IMG/VR virus record: IMGVR_UViG_3300034521_000046
Location: 1 to 39,204 of that record
DNA length: 39,204 bases
DNA from: a virus
Direction: 5' to 3' (one strand)
Shown here one piece after another: positions 22,120 through 30,840 of the stretch. The notes beneath the pieces were generated by a model that did not search any database, was not told the origin of the DNA, and saw nothing but the letters and a program-made list of their open reading frames with translations. Positions within the stretch are counted from its first letter, which is position 1, and every line of letters begins with the position of its first letter. The position numbers and the translations under genes were made by a program.

Positions 22120-24076
22120 TTCCTGGTTCCGTATGCAGGCCAGCGCCGACAACGAAGCAGATATTTATATCTACGACGAGATCGGCTACTGGGGGGTGAC
22201 GGCGCGCCAGTTTGTGAATGACCTTAAGGCGCTGGGCGACATTACCCATATCAACCTTCACATCAATTCGCCCGGTGGCGATGTCTTTGATGGCATCGCC
22301 ATTTTTAATGCCCTGAAGCATCACGGCGCGGCGATCACCGTTCACATTGATGGTCTGGCAGCCTCAATGGCTTCGGTGATTGCGATGGTTGGCAACCCGG
22401 TAATTATGCCGGAAAACACGATGATGATGATCCATAAACCATGGGGATTTGCGGGTGGTGATGCCAACGACATGCGGGATTATGCCGATCTGCTGGATAA
22501 GGTCGAGTCTGTCCTGATCCCTGCCTACGCGGAGAAAACTGGAAAAACGACCGAAGAAATCGCCGCCATGCTGGACGATGAAACCTGGATGGACGGTAAA
22601 GAATGCTTAGAGCATGGCTTTGCCGATCAGGTCACTACCTCTCTGCAGGCAATGGCCTGTATTCAATCAAAACGTATCGAGGATTTTGAAAAGATGCCAA
22701 ACAGCATTCGCAACATGATCACCCCACCGCGCAATACCACTGCGCGTGAGCCACAACAACCTCAGCCGCAGGTGACTACGCCTCAGCCGGCAGCATCAGA
22801 TGAAGCGACAATCCGTGCTCAGGTTCTCGCCGAGCAAAAGAGCCGCGTAAATGGTATCAACGATCTCTTTGCGATGTTCGGCGGCAAGCATCATGAGCTG
22901 CAGAATAAATGCATTGTGGATCCTGAATGCTCTGTCGCTCGGGCTAAAGATGAACTGCTGGCGGTGCTGGGCAAAACTGCCACCCCGTCGAATAAAACCA
23001 CGGATGCGCATATTTACGCCGGGAACGGTAACTTTGTTGGAGATGGTGTCCGCCAGGCGCTGATGGCGCGCGCGGGCTTCGAGAGCATAGAGCGGGACAA
23101 CGTCTATAACGGCATGACGCTGCGCGAATATGCCCGTATGGCGCTGACCGAGCGCGGCATCGGCGTTTCCAGCTATAACCCGATGCAGATGGTCGGTATG
23201 GCACTGACACACAGCACGTCTGACTTCGGTAATATCCTGCTCGATGTTGCTAATAAAGCGTTGCTGCAGGGCTGGGAGGAAGCGGCAGAAACTTTCGAGC
23301 AGTGGACTAAGAAAGGCCAGTTGTCAGACTTTAAAACGGCACATCGTGTCGGTCTTGGTGGTTTTTCTTCCCTGCGCCAGGTTCGCGAGGGGGCTGAATA
23401 TAAGTATGTGACCACCAAAGATAAAGGTGAAAGCATTGCGCTGGCCACCTACGGGGAAATCTTCTCTATTACCCGTCAGGCGATCATCAACGACGATCTG
23501 AATCAGTTAACCGATGTACCTATGAAGATGGGCCGCGCGGCAAAAGGGACGATCGGCGATCTGGTGTATGCCGTTCTGACCGAAAACGCGAAATTGTCTG
23601 ATGGCAAGCCGCTGTTCCATGCTGATCACGGCAATATCTCCGCAGGCGCGATTTCTGTAGCCAGCCTTGATGAAGCGCGCAAGATGATGCGTCTTCAGAA
23701 AGAGGGAGAACGTCCCCTGAATATTCTCCCGGCATTCATGCTGGTGCCAGTCGCGCTCGAAACCCTGGCAAACCAGACGATCAAGTCTGCCAGTGTGAAA
23801 GGGGCGGATATCAACGCCGGTATCATGAACCCAATTCAGAACTTTGCTGAAGTTATCGCGGAGCCGCGTCTTGATGCCAAAGACACCAGCGCCTGGTATC
23901 TGGCCGCCGCTAAGGGCACAGACACCATCGAAGTGGCTTACCTGAACGGCGTTGATACTCCGTATATCGATCAGCAGGAAGGCTTCACGACCGACGGTAT
24001 TGCCACCAAAGTGCGCATCGATGCCGGTGTATCACCTCTGGATTATCGCGGCATGGCGAAATCAACCGGGAAATAA
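22064..24076 (+). CDS. Fused ClpP-like prohead protease and major capsid protein
   Basis: A single 670-residue ORF (GTG 22064, AAAGGAGG six bases upstream). The first 200 residues are a ClpP/S14-type protease: nucleophile Ser101 in GLAASMAS, His124 in MMIHKPWG and a likely Asp near 171 in LDDETWMDG. A Pro/Gln-rich linker (QQPQPQVTTPQPA) leads through a scaffold-like helix (EATIRAQVLAEQKSRVNG) into an HK97-fold capsid domain (FTTDGIATKVRIDAG at the end). The protease presumably cuts itself and the scaffold away during maturation. The same tripartite arrangement is known from Gifsy-2, in contrast to lambda's separate C, Nu3 and E. Confidence 0.93.
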   Translation: MPKPKNRAHHRPKASAKSNSWFRMQASADNEADIYIYDEIGYWGVTARQFVNDLKALGDITHINLHINSPGGDVFDGIAIFNALKHHGAAITVHIDGLAASMASVIAMVGNPVIMPENTMMMIHKPWGFAGGDANDMRDYADLLDKVESVLIPAYAEKTGKTTEEIAAMLDDETWMDGKECLEHGFADQVTTSLQAMACIQSKRIEDFEKMPNSIRNMITPPRNTTAREPQQPQPQVTTPQPAASDEATIRAQVLAEQKSRVNGINDLFAMFGGKHHELQNKCIVDPECSVARAKDELLAVLGKTATPSNKTTDAHIYAGNGNFVGDGVRQALMARAGFESIERDNVYNGMTLREYARMALTERGIGVSSYNPMQMVGMALTHSTSDFGNILLDVANKALLQGWEEAAETFEQWTKKGQLSDFKTAHRVGLGGFSSLRQVREGAEYKYVTTKDKGESIALATYGEIFSITRQAIINDDLNQLTDVPMKMGRAAKGTIGDLVYAVLTENAKLSDGKPLFHADHGNISAGAISVASLDEARKMMRLQKEGERPLNILPAFMLVPVALETLANQTIKSASVKGADINAGIMNPIQNFAEVIAEPRLDAKDTSAWYLAAAKGTDTIEVAYLNGVDTPYIDQQEGFTTDGIATKVRIDAGVSPLDYRGMAKSTGK

Positions 24077-24102
24077 TTCCTTCCACTCAAGCAGCACATC
24101 AC

Positions 24103-24122
24103 AGCCCATCAGGGCTTTTTTT
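24103..24122 (+). terminator. Weak terminator or attenuator after the capsid gene
   Basis: Stem AGCCC/GGGCT, loop ATCA, seven T residues. The stem is only 5 bp, so partial termination could raise capsid mRNA relative to downstream genes. Confidence 0.55.
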
Positions 24123-24167
24123 GTATCTGAATTCGGCCCCGTATGGGGCTGGATGGAGACTGAATTT

Positions 24168-24494
24168 ATGGCGAAGAATTTTGTACAGCATGGCAAAACT
24201 ATTGAGATTGCCAACACGGGCAGCGCTGAGATCCTGAGTGGTTCGCCGGTGATGGTGGGGAAAGTCGTGGCGATTGCCATTACTGATATTGCGGCAGGCC
24301 AGACGGGAGACGGTTTTACCGAAGGTGTTTTCCTGCTGCCTAAGCTGACTACCGATGCGATCACCATCGGTGAGCAGGTTCATATAAAAGATGGAAAAGT
24401 GCAGAACGACGCGACAGGTGCCGATCTGGCTGGGGTTGCCTGGGAAGATGCTGCTGCCAGTTCCGCAATTGTAGCCGTGAAAATCAATGCCTAA
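24168..24494 (+). CDS. Capsid decoration/cement-like protein (DUF2190 type)
   Basis: A 108-residue beta-rich protein opening AKNFVQHGKTIEIANTGSAE, with IAITDIAAGQTGDGFTEGVF and EQVHIKDGKVQN. This pattern is that of DUF2190 capsid-stabilising proteins, in the place of lambda gpD. ATG 24168 is chosen with GGAG about ten bases upstream; the frame remains open further left but overlaps the terminator. It probably binds the expanded capsid surface. Confidence 0.8.
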   Translation: MAKNFVQHGKTIEIANTGSAEILSGSPVMVGKVVAIAITDIAAGQTGDGFTEGVFLLPKLTTDAITIGEQVHIKDGKVQNDATGADLAGVAWEDAAASSAIVAVKINA

Positions 24495-24762
24495 TCCCTT
24501 TGACAGACTTGTCAGCCGCATGGATGCGGTCACGGTGAACAAAATGGGCAAGCCAGCGACCATCAACGGGGAGCCCATGATTGTTATTCCGGCTGAGTTT
24601 CTGGAAGAAATGGGGCCTTTGAGCGGAACAGGGCGATCGCTGGTGGTGTTTACTGCAGGATACAGGCCGCGTCGTAATGACGTGGTGATTTTTGAAGGGG
24701 AGGAATTCCATCTTACCCGTCACGAACGCTTTAACGGCAAACCGCGCATCTTTATCGAGTAA
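24487..24762 (+). CDS. FII: Head-tail attachment protein FII-like
   Basis: A 91-residue protein starting DRLVSRMDAVTVNKMGKPAT, with RRNDVVIFEGEEFHLTRHER resembling lambda FII's RRGDTLTIGEENFWVDRV. It is positioned between the decoration protein and Z. It completes the connector to which the tail binds. It overlaps the preceding gene by eight bases. Confidence 0.78.
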   Translation: MPNPFDRLVSRMDAVTVNKMGKPATINGEPMIVIPAEFLEEMGPLSGTGRSLVVFTAGYRPRRNDVVIFEGEEFHLTRHERFNGKPRIFIE

Positions 24763-24774
24763 GCAGGAGGGAGT

Positions 24775-25329
24775 ATGTCGATTAAGGGGCTGGAGCAGGC
24801 CATTGCTAATCTGAACAGCATCAGTAAAAGAGCTGTACCGCGCGCTTCCGCCCAGACGGTGAACCGTATCGCCACGCAGGCGGTCAATCGCAGTGTGTCC
24901 GCTGTCGCGAAATCAACCCGCGTTCCCCGAAAACTGGTCAGGCAGCGTGCACGGATACGTCGGGCTACGGTGGAGAAGCCGCGCGCTCTGATTCGCATAA
25001 ACCGCGGGAATCTTCCCGCTATCAAACTGGGACCATCCAGTATGCGTCTGTCACGGCGTAAACGTGATAAGTCAGGTACGAACAGTGAGCTGCGTGTGGG
25101 GCGTTTTCGTTTTCCCGGGGCCTTTATTCAACAACTGGCAAACGGTCGCTGGCATGTCTTGCGGCGTACCACAAAGAGTCGGTATCCCATTGAAGTGGTC
25201 AGTATTCCCCTTTCCGTTCCTCTGACCGAAACGTTCCGGGCTGAAGTGCCAAAACTTATGGACGAACGTATGCCGCAAATTATGCGACAAAACCTGTCTA
25301 ACCAACTGAGGCTGATCCTTAAACGATGA
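24775..25329 (+). CDS. Z: Minor tail protein Z
   Basis: A 184-residue basic protein starting SIKGLEQAIANLNSISKRAV, almost the pattern of lambda gpZ (AIKGLEQAVENLSRISKTAV), with shared RVPRKLVRQRARIRRATV and FIQQLANGRWHVL. It is required for tail completion and correct DNA positioning. GGAGGG precedes ATG 24775, and its stop overlaps the U start. Confidence 0.93.
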   Translation: MSIKGLEQAIANLNSISKRAVPRASAQTVNRIATQAVNRSVSAVAKSTRVPRKLVRQRARIRRATVEKPRALIRINRGNLPAIKLGPSSMRLSRRKRDKSGTNSELRVGRFRFPGAFIQQLANGRWHVLRRTTKSRYPIEVVSIPLSVPLTETFRAEVPKLMDERMPQIMRQNLSNQLRLILKR

Positions 25330-25724
25330 AAAACAGTGATATCCGCAAAGCCGTACTAACCGCGCTCCAGCGCAATATCTCAGATGCAGTGACATGGTTC
25401 GATGGTCGTCCTGGGTTTCTGGATGAGCAGGATCTTCCGGCGGTCGCGGTTTACCTTTCTGACGCCCGAGCCTCGGATGAAAGTGTTGATGAAGATATGT
25501 GGACAGCCGTGCTGCATGTTGAGGTGTTTCTGAAAGCCACGGCTACAGACAGTGCTCTGGATTCCTGGATGGAGGACCGCATCTATCCGGCAATGGCTGA
25601 TGTTCCCGAACTGGCAAATCTTCTCGAATTGATGGCGGCTCAGGGGTATGACTATCAGCGCGATGAAGAGGCCATGACGTGGGGATCTGCCGACCTCAGT
25701 TATTCCATCAGCTACATTATGTGA
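25326..25724 (+). CDS. U: Tail terminator protein U
   Basis: A 132-residue protein that follows the lambda gpU pattern: an N-terminal helix (SDIRKAVLTALQRNISDAVT) followed by FDGRPGFLDEQDLPAVAVYL and the end SADLSYSISYIM. It caps the growing tail as a hexamer and provides the head-binding surface. Overlap with Z and seven-base spacing to V match the lambda layout. Confidence 0.92.
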   Translation: MKNSDIRKAVLTALQRNISDAVTWFDGRPGFLDEQDLPAVAVYLSDARASDESVDEDMWTAVLHVEVFLKATATDSALDSWMEDRIYPAMADVPELANLLELMAAQGYDYQRDEEAMTWGSADLSYSISYIM

Positions 25725-25731
25725 GGACGTA

Positions 25732-26469
25732 ATGACTACACCAAACCCATTGGCGCCGGTAAAGGGTGCCACCACCACACTCTGGATTTATTCCGGGTCG
25801 GGCAACCCGTTCGCTAACCCATTATCGGATGTTGACTGGACGCGCCTGGCAAAGATTAAAGACCTGCAGCCCGGTGAACTGACTGCCGAATCAAACGACG
25901 ACACCTATCTGGATGATGCGGATGCTGACTGGACGTCCACTTCACAGGGCCAGAAATCGGCGGGGGAGGCCAGTTTTACGCTGGCCTGGAAACCTGCCGA
26001 GAGCGGGCAGCAGGATCTGGTTCGCTGGTTTGATGACGGTACCGTGCTGGCGTACAAAATCAAATACCCGAATGGCGCCATCGATGTGTTCCGTGGCTGG
26101 GTAAGCAGCCTGGGTAAAACGGTGACGGCAAAAGACACCATTACCCGTTCTGTCAAAATCAGCAACAACGGCAAACCAGGTCTTGCTGAAGACAGCGCTG
26201 CTGCAGTGATTGACGTAACCGGCGTCAGCCTGGATAAATCGACCACCACCGTTGCGGTTGCTGCCACCACCACGCTGAATGTCACCGTGGCGCCAGCCAG
26301 CGCAAGCGATCCATCTTTCCGGGCCACCACCACGGATGCAGGTAAAGCCACGGTGACTGTCGCTGGTACAGTGCTGACGGTAACCGGCATTGCCGCCGGA
26401 ACCGCCGACATTATCGTGATGACCAACGACGGGCTTTTTGTCGCGACCTGTAAAGTCACCGTTTCCTGA
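25732..26469 (+). CDS. V: Major tail tube protein V with Ig-like domain
   Basis: A 245-residue tail tube protein. The N-terminal tube domain has LAKIKDLQPGELTAESND, SFTLAWKPAESGQQDLVRWF and FRGWVSSLGKTVTAKDTITR. The C-terminal 80-90 residues (IDVTGVSLDKSTTTVAVAAT onward) form a BIg2-type Ig-like domain that decorates the tail exterior, as in lambda gpV. GAGG lies before ATG 25732. Confidence 0.93.
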   Translation: MTTPNPLAPVKGATTTLWIYSGSGNPFANPLSDVDWTRLAKIKDLQPGELTAESNDDTYLDDADADWTSTSQGQKSAGEASFTLAWKPAESGQQDLVRWFDDGTVLAYKIKYPNGAIDVFRGWVSSLGKTVTAKDTITRSVKISNNGKPGLAEDSAAAVIDVTGVSLDKSTTTVAVAATTTLNVTVAPASASDPSFRATTTDAGKATVTVAGTVLTVTGIAAGTADIIVMTNDGLFVATCKVTVS

Positions 26470-26505
26470 CTTCCGGGGCTGTGGCCCCGCTTTCCGGAGT
26501 AACTC

Positions 26506-26913
26506 ATGTTTTTAAAAAGTGAACCGTTCGAACGTAACGGTAATACAGTCACGCTCTACGAACTGTCGGCACTGCAGCGTATTGAGCATCTTGAACACCT
26601 GAAGACGCTGGAAAGTATCACCGATGCCGACATGCAGGCGGCGATGGATATGACGATTAAATCCGGCGCACTGCTGGTGGCCATGTCGTTATGGCATGGA
26701 CATCCCCTGAAAGGGGCGCACAAAACGCCGAAAGAAGACGTTGAGCAGATCCAGAATGAAGTACTGATGACCTGGCCGCTGGAGATTGTTTCCGCAGCAG
26801 AGTACAGCGTGAAGCTGCTGTCCGGCATGGTGCCGCTGCAGGAAGCGAATGATCCAGAGGATGTTGCTGTGACTGAGCCGGTCAGTCTGGAAAAGTTCTC
26901 GCCAGCGAGCTGA
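26506..26913 (+). CDS. G: Tail assembly chaperone G
   Basis: A 135-residue acidic protein, the unshifted product of the G/GT pair. It begins FLKSEPFERNGNTVTLYELS. It coats the tape measure protein during tail assembly but is absent from mature virions. Near its end, the heptamer at 26889-26895 allows a -1 frameshift into the T frame. Confidence 0.9.
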   Translation: MFLKSEPFERNGNTVTLYELSALQRIEHLEHLKTLESITDADMQAAMDMTIKSGALLVAMSLWHGHPLKGAHKTPKEDVEQIQNEVLMTWPLEIVSAAEYSVKLLSGMVPLQEANDPEDVAVTEPVSLEKFSPAS

Positions 26914-27242
26914 CATTCGTCCTGAAACTGGCGCGTGAATTTCGCCGCCCGGACTGGCGCGCCATGCTTGCTGGTATGTCGTCAACGGAATACGCCGACT
27001 GGCGAACGTTCTACCAGGACAATTTTTTTAATGATGTGCAACTGGATGCACATTTTTCCTCGCTGATGCATATCGTCATTACCGCGCTTGACCCCAAAAC
27101 CACATCAACCCCTGCCAGCTTCAGCCTTCTTTCACCTTCAGCGGAGGATATTGCCGACGATGAACCCGGTGACGCTGTGCTGATGGCAAAGGCCGAGGGC
27201 ATTTCAGGAGGTGTTCGCTATGGCCCAGACGGCAGTGGGTGA
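26506..27242 (+). CDS. GT: Tail assembly chaperone GT (programmed -1 frameshift product)
   Basis: After the slip at GGAAAAG (26889-26895), translation continues in the -1 frame, which is open from there to 27242: VLASELTFVLKLAREFRRPD, then MLAGMSSTEYADWRTFY, typical of lambda gpT. The T domain recruits tail tube subunits to the tape measure. The T end overlaps the H start by 23 bases. The frameshift is inferred from layout and homology. Confidence 0.85.
26889..26895 (+). promoter_or_regulatory. Ribosomal frameshift site GGAAAAG
   Basis: In the G frame it reads CTG GAA AAG, and after a -1 slip GGA AAA G. Lambda uses GGGAAAG, so the P-site re-pairing here is less ideal at one position. Confidence 0.7.
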
Positions 27243-29736
27243 CCTGGTCGTTAATCTTGATGTTAACTCGTCAAAGTTCAACGAGCAGATGGAGTACGTA
27301 AAAAGGCAGTTTAAGCAGACGGGTGACGCAGCGAATGACTCGGCGCTGAAGGTACAGCAGTCATTTACCCGCCAGGAGAGCGCCGCGAAGAAGGCCGGTA
27401 TTTCTGTAGGACAGTACAACGCGGCGATGCGTATGCTGCCTGCGCAGTTTACAGATATCGCCACCCAACTGGCCGGTGGGCAGAGTCCGTGGCTTATCCT
27501 GCTACAGCAGGGCGGTCAGGTGAAAGACTCCTTTGGCGGTATTATTCCGACCTTTCGGGCGCTGCTGGGCACCATATCGCCGGTGATGGTAGGTGTTGGC
27601 GCGCTGGCAGCCGCTACCGGCGCGATGGTTTACGCCTGGTATCAGGGCTCGTCCACGCTGTCTGATTTCAATAAAACACTGGTTCTGTCCGGTAATACTG
27701 CCGGGCTGACCTCAAACCGCATGCTGGTGCTGGCGAAATCTGGCGAGCAGGCGGGACTCACGTTTAACCAGACCAGCAGTGCGCTGACGGAGCTGGTTAA
27801 CGCCGGAGTGCGTGCCGGTGCCCGGTTCGATGAGATGAGCCAGGCGGTAGCTAAATTCACCGATGCGTCGGGTGTGCCGGTCGATAAGGTGGCGGCGGCA
27901 TTCGGCAAACTGACGAACGATCCGACCTCTGGTCTGATTGCCATGGCGCAGCAGTTCCATAACGTCACAGCGGAACAGATTGCTTATGTGGCACAGCTGC
28001 AACGTGCCGGGGATGAAGCCGGGGCACTGCAGGCGGCTAATGATGCGGCGACGAACGGTTTTCGCGAGCAGACAAAGAGCCTGCGCGACAATATGGGGTC
28101 GATTGAGACCGCTGCCGACAGCCTGAAGCGTGCCTTTAAATCGATGTGGGATGCGGCGCTCGATATCGGGCGGCCTGACACCACGCAGGAGATGGTTGCC
28201 AAAGCTGAAGCGGCCTTTAAGCGGGCTGATGAAATCTGGAATCTGCGTAAAGGCGATCGTTACGTCAATGATGATGCGCGCGCCAGCTACTGGAATGATC
28301 GGGAGTCGGCACGGCTTGCACTGGAAATGGCGCAGCAGCAGGCCAGTGTGGCAAAGGCAACGGAGGATAACGCCGCCCGCGAGGCGGTGATTGAATCTGA
28401 CCGCCAGAAGTATGCCGCGCAGGCGCAGTCGAATTATGCAAAGACGCAGACTGCGCTGGAGAAGTACACGGCCCGCCAGAACGAACTGAACAAGGCGCTG
28501 AAGGACGGGCGGATCCTGCAGGCTGACTACAACATCAATCTGGAAGCTGCGAAAAAAGAATACGACGACTCGCTGAAGAAACCCAGAGCCCCTTCAGCGG
28601 TAAAAACACCCGCAGGCGTAAAAAGTGTTGATACTGCCAGCGCGCAGACGCTGGAGCTGGAGGCGCAGTTACGCACTCTGCAGGAGCATAAGAGCATCAC
28701 GGATACCATCAGCCAGCAGCGGCAGGAATTGTGGAAACAGCAATCCCGTTTTTCGGTGCTGGAAGAGGCCGCCAAAAAGCGCGCACTGACCGCCGATGAA
28801 AAATCGGTGCTGGCGAACAAAGACGAGGTACTGGCGCGGGCCGAAGTGAATGCCCGACTGGGCGATCAGATTGTTGCCCAGGAGAGGTTAAACCGCCTGC
28901 AGGACAGCTCGCAGAAGTACGTTACCCAGATCGGGGAGAAGACCCGAGCGCTGGTGGCCGGGGGCAGCATGAGCAGTCGCGGTGCGCAGCGACAAAACGA
29001 AGAGGCGCAGTTGCGGCAGGGCTGGATGAATGCCGGCGGCACGGATTCCGATCAGGGCTATCAGAACGAGCTGGCGGCGCTGAAGGAATACTATGCCGCA
29101 CAGGACGAGCTCCGCGGCAACTGGCAGGCCGGGGCGAAATCAGCGTGGGCTGACTATGCCGATTCAGCAGCTGATGCCTATGGTTCGATGAAGTCCGCAG
29201 CTTCATCCACATTCGATGGTATCAGCCAGAATATGGCCGATATGCTGACGACAGGGAAAGCAAACTGGGCCGATTTTACCCGTTCCACATTGTCGATGCT
29301 GACGCAGATCCTGATGAAGCAGGCCATGGTAGGGCTTGTGGACTCTGCATCAACCTGGCTCGGCTATGCCTCGGGTGGTTATACCGGGTCCGGCGGCAAG
29401 TATGAGCCAGCAGGTGTGGTGCATCGTGGAGAGTTTGTCTTTACGCAGGAGGCCACTAACCGAATCGGTGTCGGCAACCTTTATCGCATGATGCGCGGCT
29501 ATGCGACTGGTGGTCTGGTCGGGGGGAGTGGCGGTGGCGTTGCTTCTCCTTTTGGTGTCAGCGTGTATGCGCCGGTTTCGGTTACAACAGGCCAGAGGGA
29601 TTCTGTTCAACAGAAAGGAAGCGGCGATGCGCTGGGGAAAGCTTATCAGCAGGTGATCAACAGCTCCATCAGGGAAGGTATCACCAGAGAAGTCCGGCCC
29701 GGTGGCATCATCTGGAATGCAACAAAACAGAGGTAA
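27220..29736 (+). CDS. H: Tail tape measure protein H
   Basis: An 838-residue protein, close to the 853 of lambda gpH. ATG 27220 has AGGAGG eight bases upstream. The N-terminus VGDLVVNLDVNSSKFNEQM is typical, then a hydrophobic region (ISPVMVGVGALAAATGAMVY), long helices (about 330-620, coiled-coil Ala/Gln/Glu-rich) and a C-terminal segment with GGYTGSGGKYEPAGVVHRGE and FVFTQEATNRIGVGNLYRMM. It sets tail length and probably helps DNA entry. Confidence 0.95.
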   Translation: MAQTAVGDLVVNLDVNSSKFNEQMEYVKRQFKQTGDAANDSALKVQQSFTRQESAAKKAGISVGQYNAAMRMLPAQFTDIATQLAGGQSPWLILLQQGGQVKDSFGGIIPTFRALLGTISPVMVGVGALAAATGAMVYAWYQGSSTLSDFNKTLVLSGNTAGLTSNRMLVLAKSGEQAGLTFNQTSSALTELVNAGVRAGARFDEMSQAVAKFTDASGVPVDKVAAAFGKLTNDPTSGLIAMAQQFHNVTAEQIAYVAQLQRAGDEAGALQAANDAATNGFREQTKSLRDNMGSIETAADSLKRAFKSMWDAALDIGRPDTTQEMVAKAEAAFKRADEIWNLRKGDRYVNDDARASYWNDRESARLALEMAQQQASVAKATEDNAAREAVIESDRQKYAAQAQSNYAKTQTALEKYTARQNELNKALKDGRILQADYNINLEAAKKEYDDSLKKPRAPSAVKTPAGVKSVDTASAQTLELEAQLRTLQEHKSITDTISQQRQELWKQQSRFSVLEEAAKKRALTADEKSVLANKDEVLARAEVNARLGDQIVAQERLNRLQDSSQKYVTQIGEKTRALVAGGSMSSRGAQRQNEEAQLRQGWMNAGGTDSDQGYQNELAALKEYYAAQDELRGNWQAGAKSAWADYADSAADAYGSMKSAASSTFDGISQNMADMLTTGKANWADFTRSTLSMLTQILMKQAMVGLVDSASTWLGYASGGYTGSGGKYEPAGVVHRGEFVFTQEATNRIGVGNLYRMMRGYATGGLVGGSGGGVASPFGVSVYAPVSVTTGQRDSVQQKGSGDALGKAYQQVINSSIREGITREVRPGGIIWNATKQR

Positions 29737-29739
29737 GCA

Positions 29740-30087
29740 ATGGCGATCGAGCATTTTGCATGGCGGATTAAAGCATCCAGCCAGCCGACCCTGAAAAGTA
29801 AGGATACCATCCGTACGGCGCAGTTTGGTGATGGCTATAAGCAGGTGTCAGGTGCCGGGCTGAATGATGAAACGCTCAGTTATGAGTTTTCATTTACCGG
29901 CGAACCGCAAACCGTCCGGGATATTTATGCTTTCCTGCGGCGCCATAAGACGAAATCATTTTCGTTTACCCCGCCAGGCGGTGATCTTGCGCTGTGGCGC
30001 GTTGAGGCAGACAGCCTGCAGCGCGTCACCAAAAGTAAAACGGTGGAAACCGTATCAGCCACCTTTGAACAGGCGTTTGCACCATGA
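29740..30087 (+). CDS. M: Minor tail protein M
   Basis: A 115-residue protein with the gpM pattern: HFAWRIKASSQPTLKSKDTI, FGDGYKQVSGAGLNDETLSY and SFSFTPPGG. It is part of the lambda-type tail tip (initiator) complex beneath H. Three bases after H; stop overlaps L. Confidence 0.93.
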   Translation: MAIEHFAWRIKASSQPTLKSKDTIRTAQFGDGYKQVSGAGLNDETLSYEFSFTGEPQTVRDIYAFLRRHKTKSFSFTPPGGDLALWRVEADSLQRVTKSKTVETVSATFEQAFAP

Positions 30088-30839
30088 GCTTAAACAGTGA
30101 TTATCAGAAACTTGAGCCGGGCAATGTTGTCCGGCTTTTTGATGTCGATGGCACCGCATTTGGTGTTTCCGACGTTCTCCGCTTCCACGCCCACAATATT
30201 GCCCACACAGCCGATGAAATTGCCGCTGCTGGTGGAGATGAAAATAAGCTGCCGGCGAAATCGATCTGGTGGCAGGGGCTGGAATATAAAGCCTGGCCTT
30301 GTCAGATCGAGGGTATTGAGACGGCGACCGACGGGACCAGCGCGCAGCCAACGCTCTCGGTCGCTAACCTGGACAGTTCCATTACGGCGCTGTGTCTTGC
30401 TTATGATGATCTGCTGCAGGCAAAGGTCACGATTCATGACACACTGGCGCAGTATCTGGATGCGAAAAACTATCCGGAGGGCAACCCGTCAGCGGATCCG
30501 CAGCAGGAAAAGCTGAAGGTGTTTTACATTGACGCCAAGAGCACTGAAACCAACGAGGTGGTGGCGTTTACGTTGTCCAGTCCGATGGATCTGCAGGGGC
30601 TGATGATCCCGACGCGGCAGCTACATTCGCTTTGTACCTGGTGTATCCGTAACAAATACCGCTCCGGTGATGGATGCGACTATGTCGGAACGCGCTATTT
30701 CGACAAGCACAACAATCCGGTTAACGATCCGTCGCTCGATGAATGCCCTGGTACGCTCACTGCGTGCAAGTTGAGACATGGCGAGGGGAACGAGTTGCCG
30801 TTCGGTGGTTTCCCTGGCACATCCCTGATCAGGAGCTGA
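30084..30839 (+). CDS. L: Minor tail protein L (iron-sulfur type)
   Basis: A 251-residue tail-tip protein with the gpL pattern: NSDYQKLEPGNVVRLFDVDG near the start, PTLSVANLDSSITALC in the middle and a C-terminal cysteine-bearing part (SLCTWCIRNKYRSGDGCDYV, DECPGTLTACKLR). Lambda gpL binds an Fe-S cluster through four cysteines; matching cysteines occur here at about residues 182, 185, 194 and 219-225, so a cluster is likely. ATGA overlap with M. Confidence 0.92.
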   Translation: MSLNSDYQKLEPGNVVRLFDVDGTAFGVSDVLRFHAHNIAHTADEIAAAGGDENKLPAKSIWWQGLEYKAWPCQIEGIETATDGTSAQPTLSVANLDSSITALCLAYDDLLQAKVTIHDTLAQYLDAKNYPEGNPSADPQQEKLKVFYIDAKSTETNEVVAFTLSSPMDLQGLMIPTRQLHSLCTWCIRNKYRSGDGCDYVGTRYFDKHNNPVNDPSLDECPGTLTACKLRHGEGNELPFGGFPGTSLIRS

Positions 30840-30840
30840 T

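Noticed and set aside
22796-23212. Long antisense frames inside the capsid gene
   Set aside because: Shadow frames of a clearly identified gene; the composition reflects codon bias of the sense strand.
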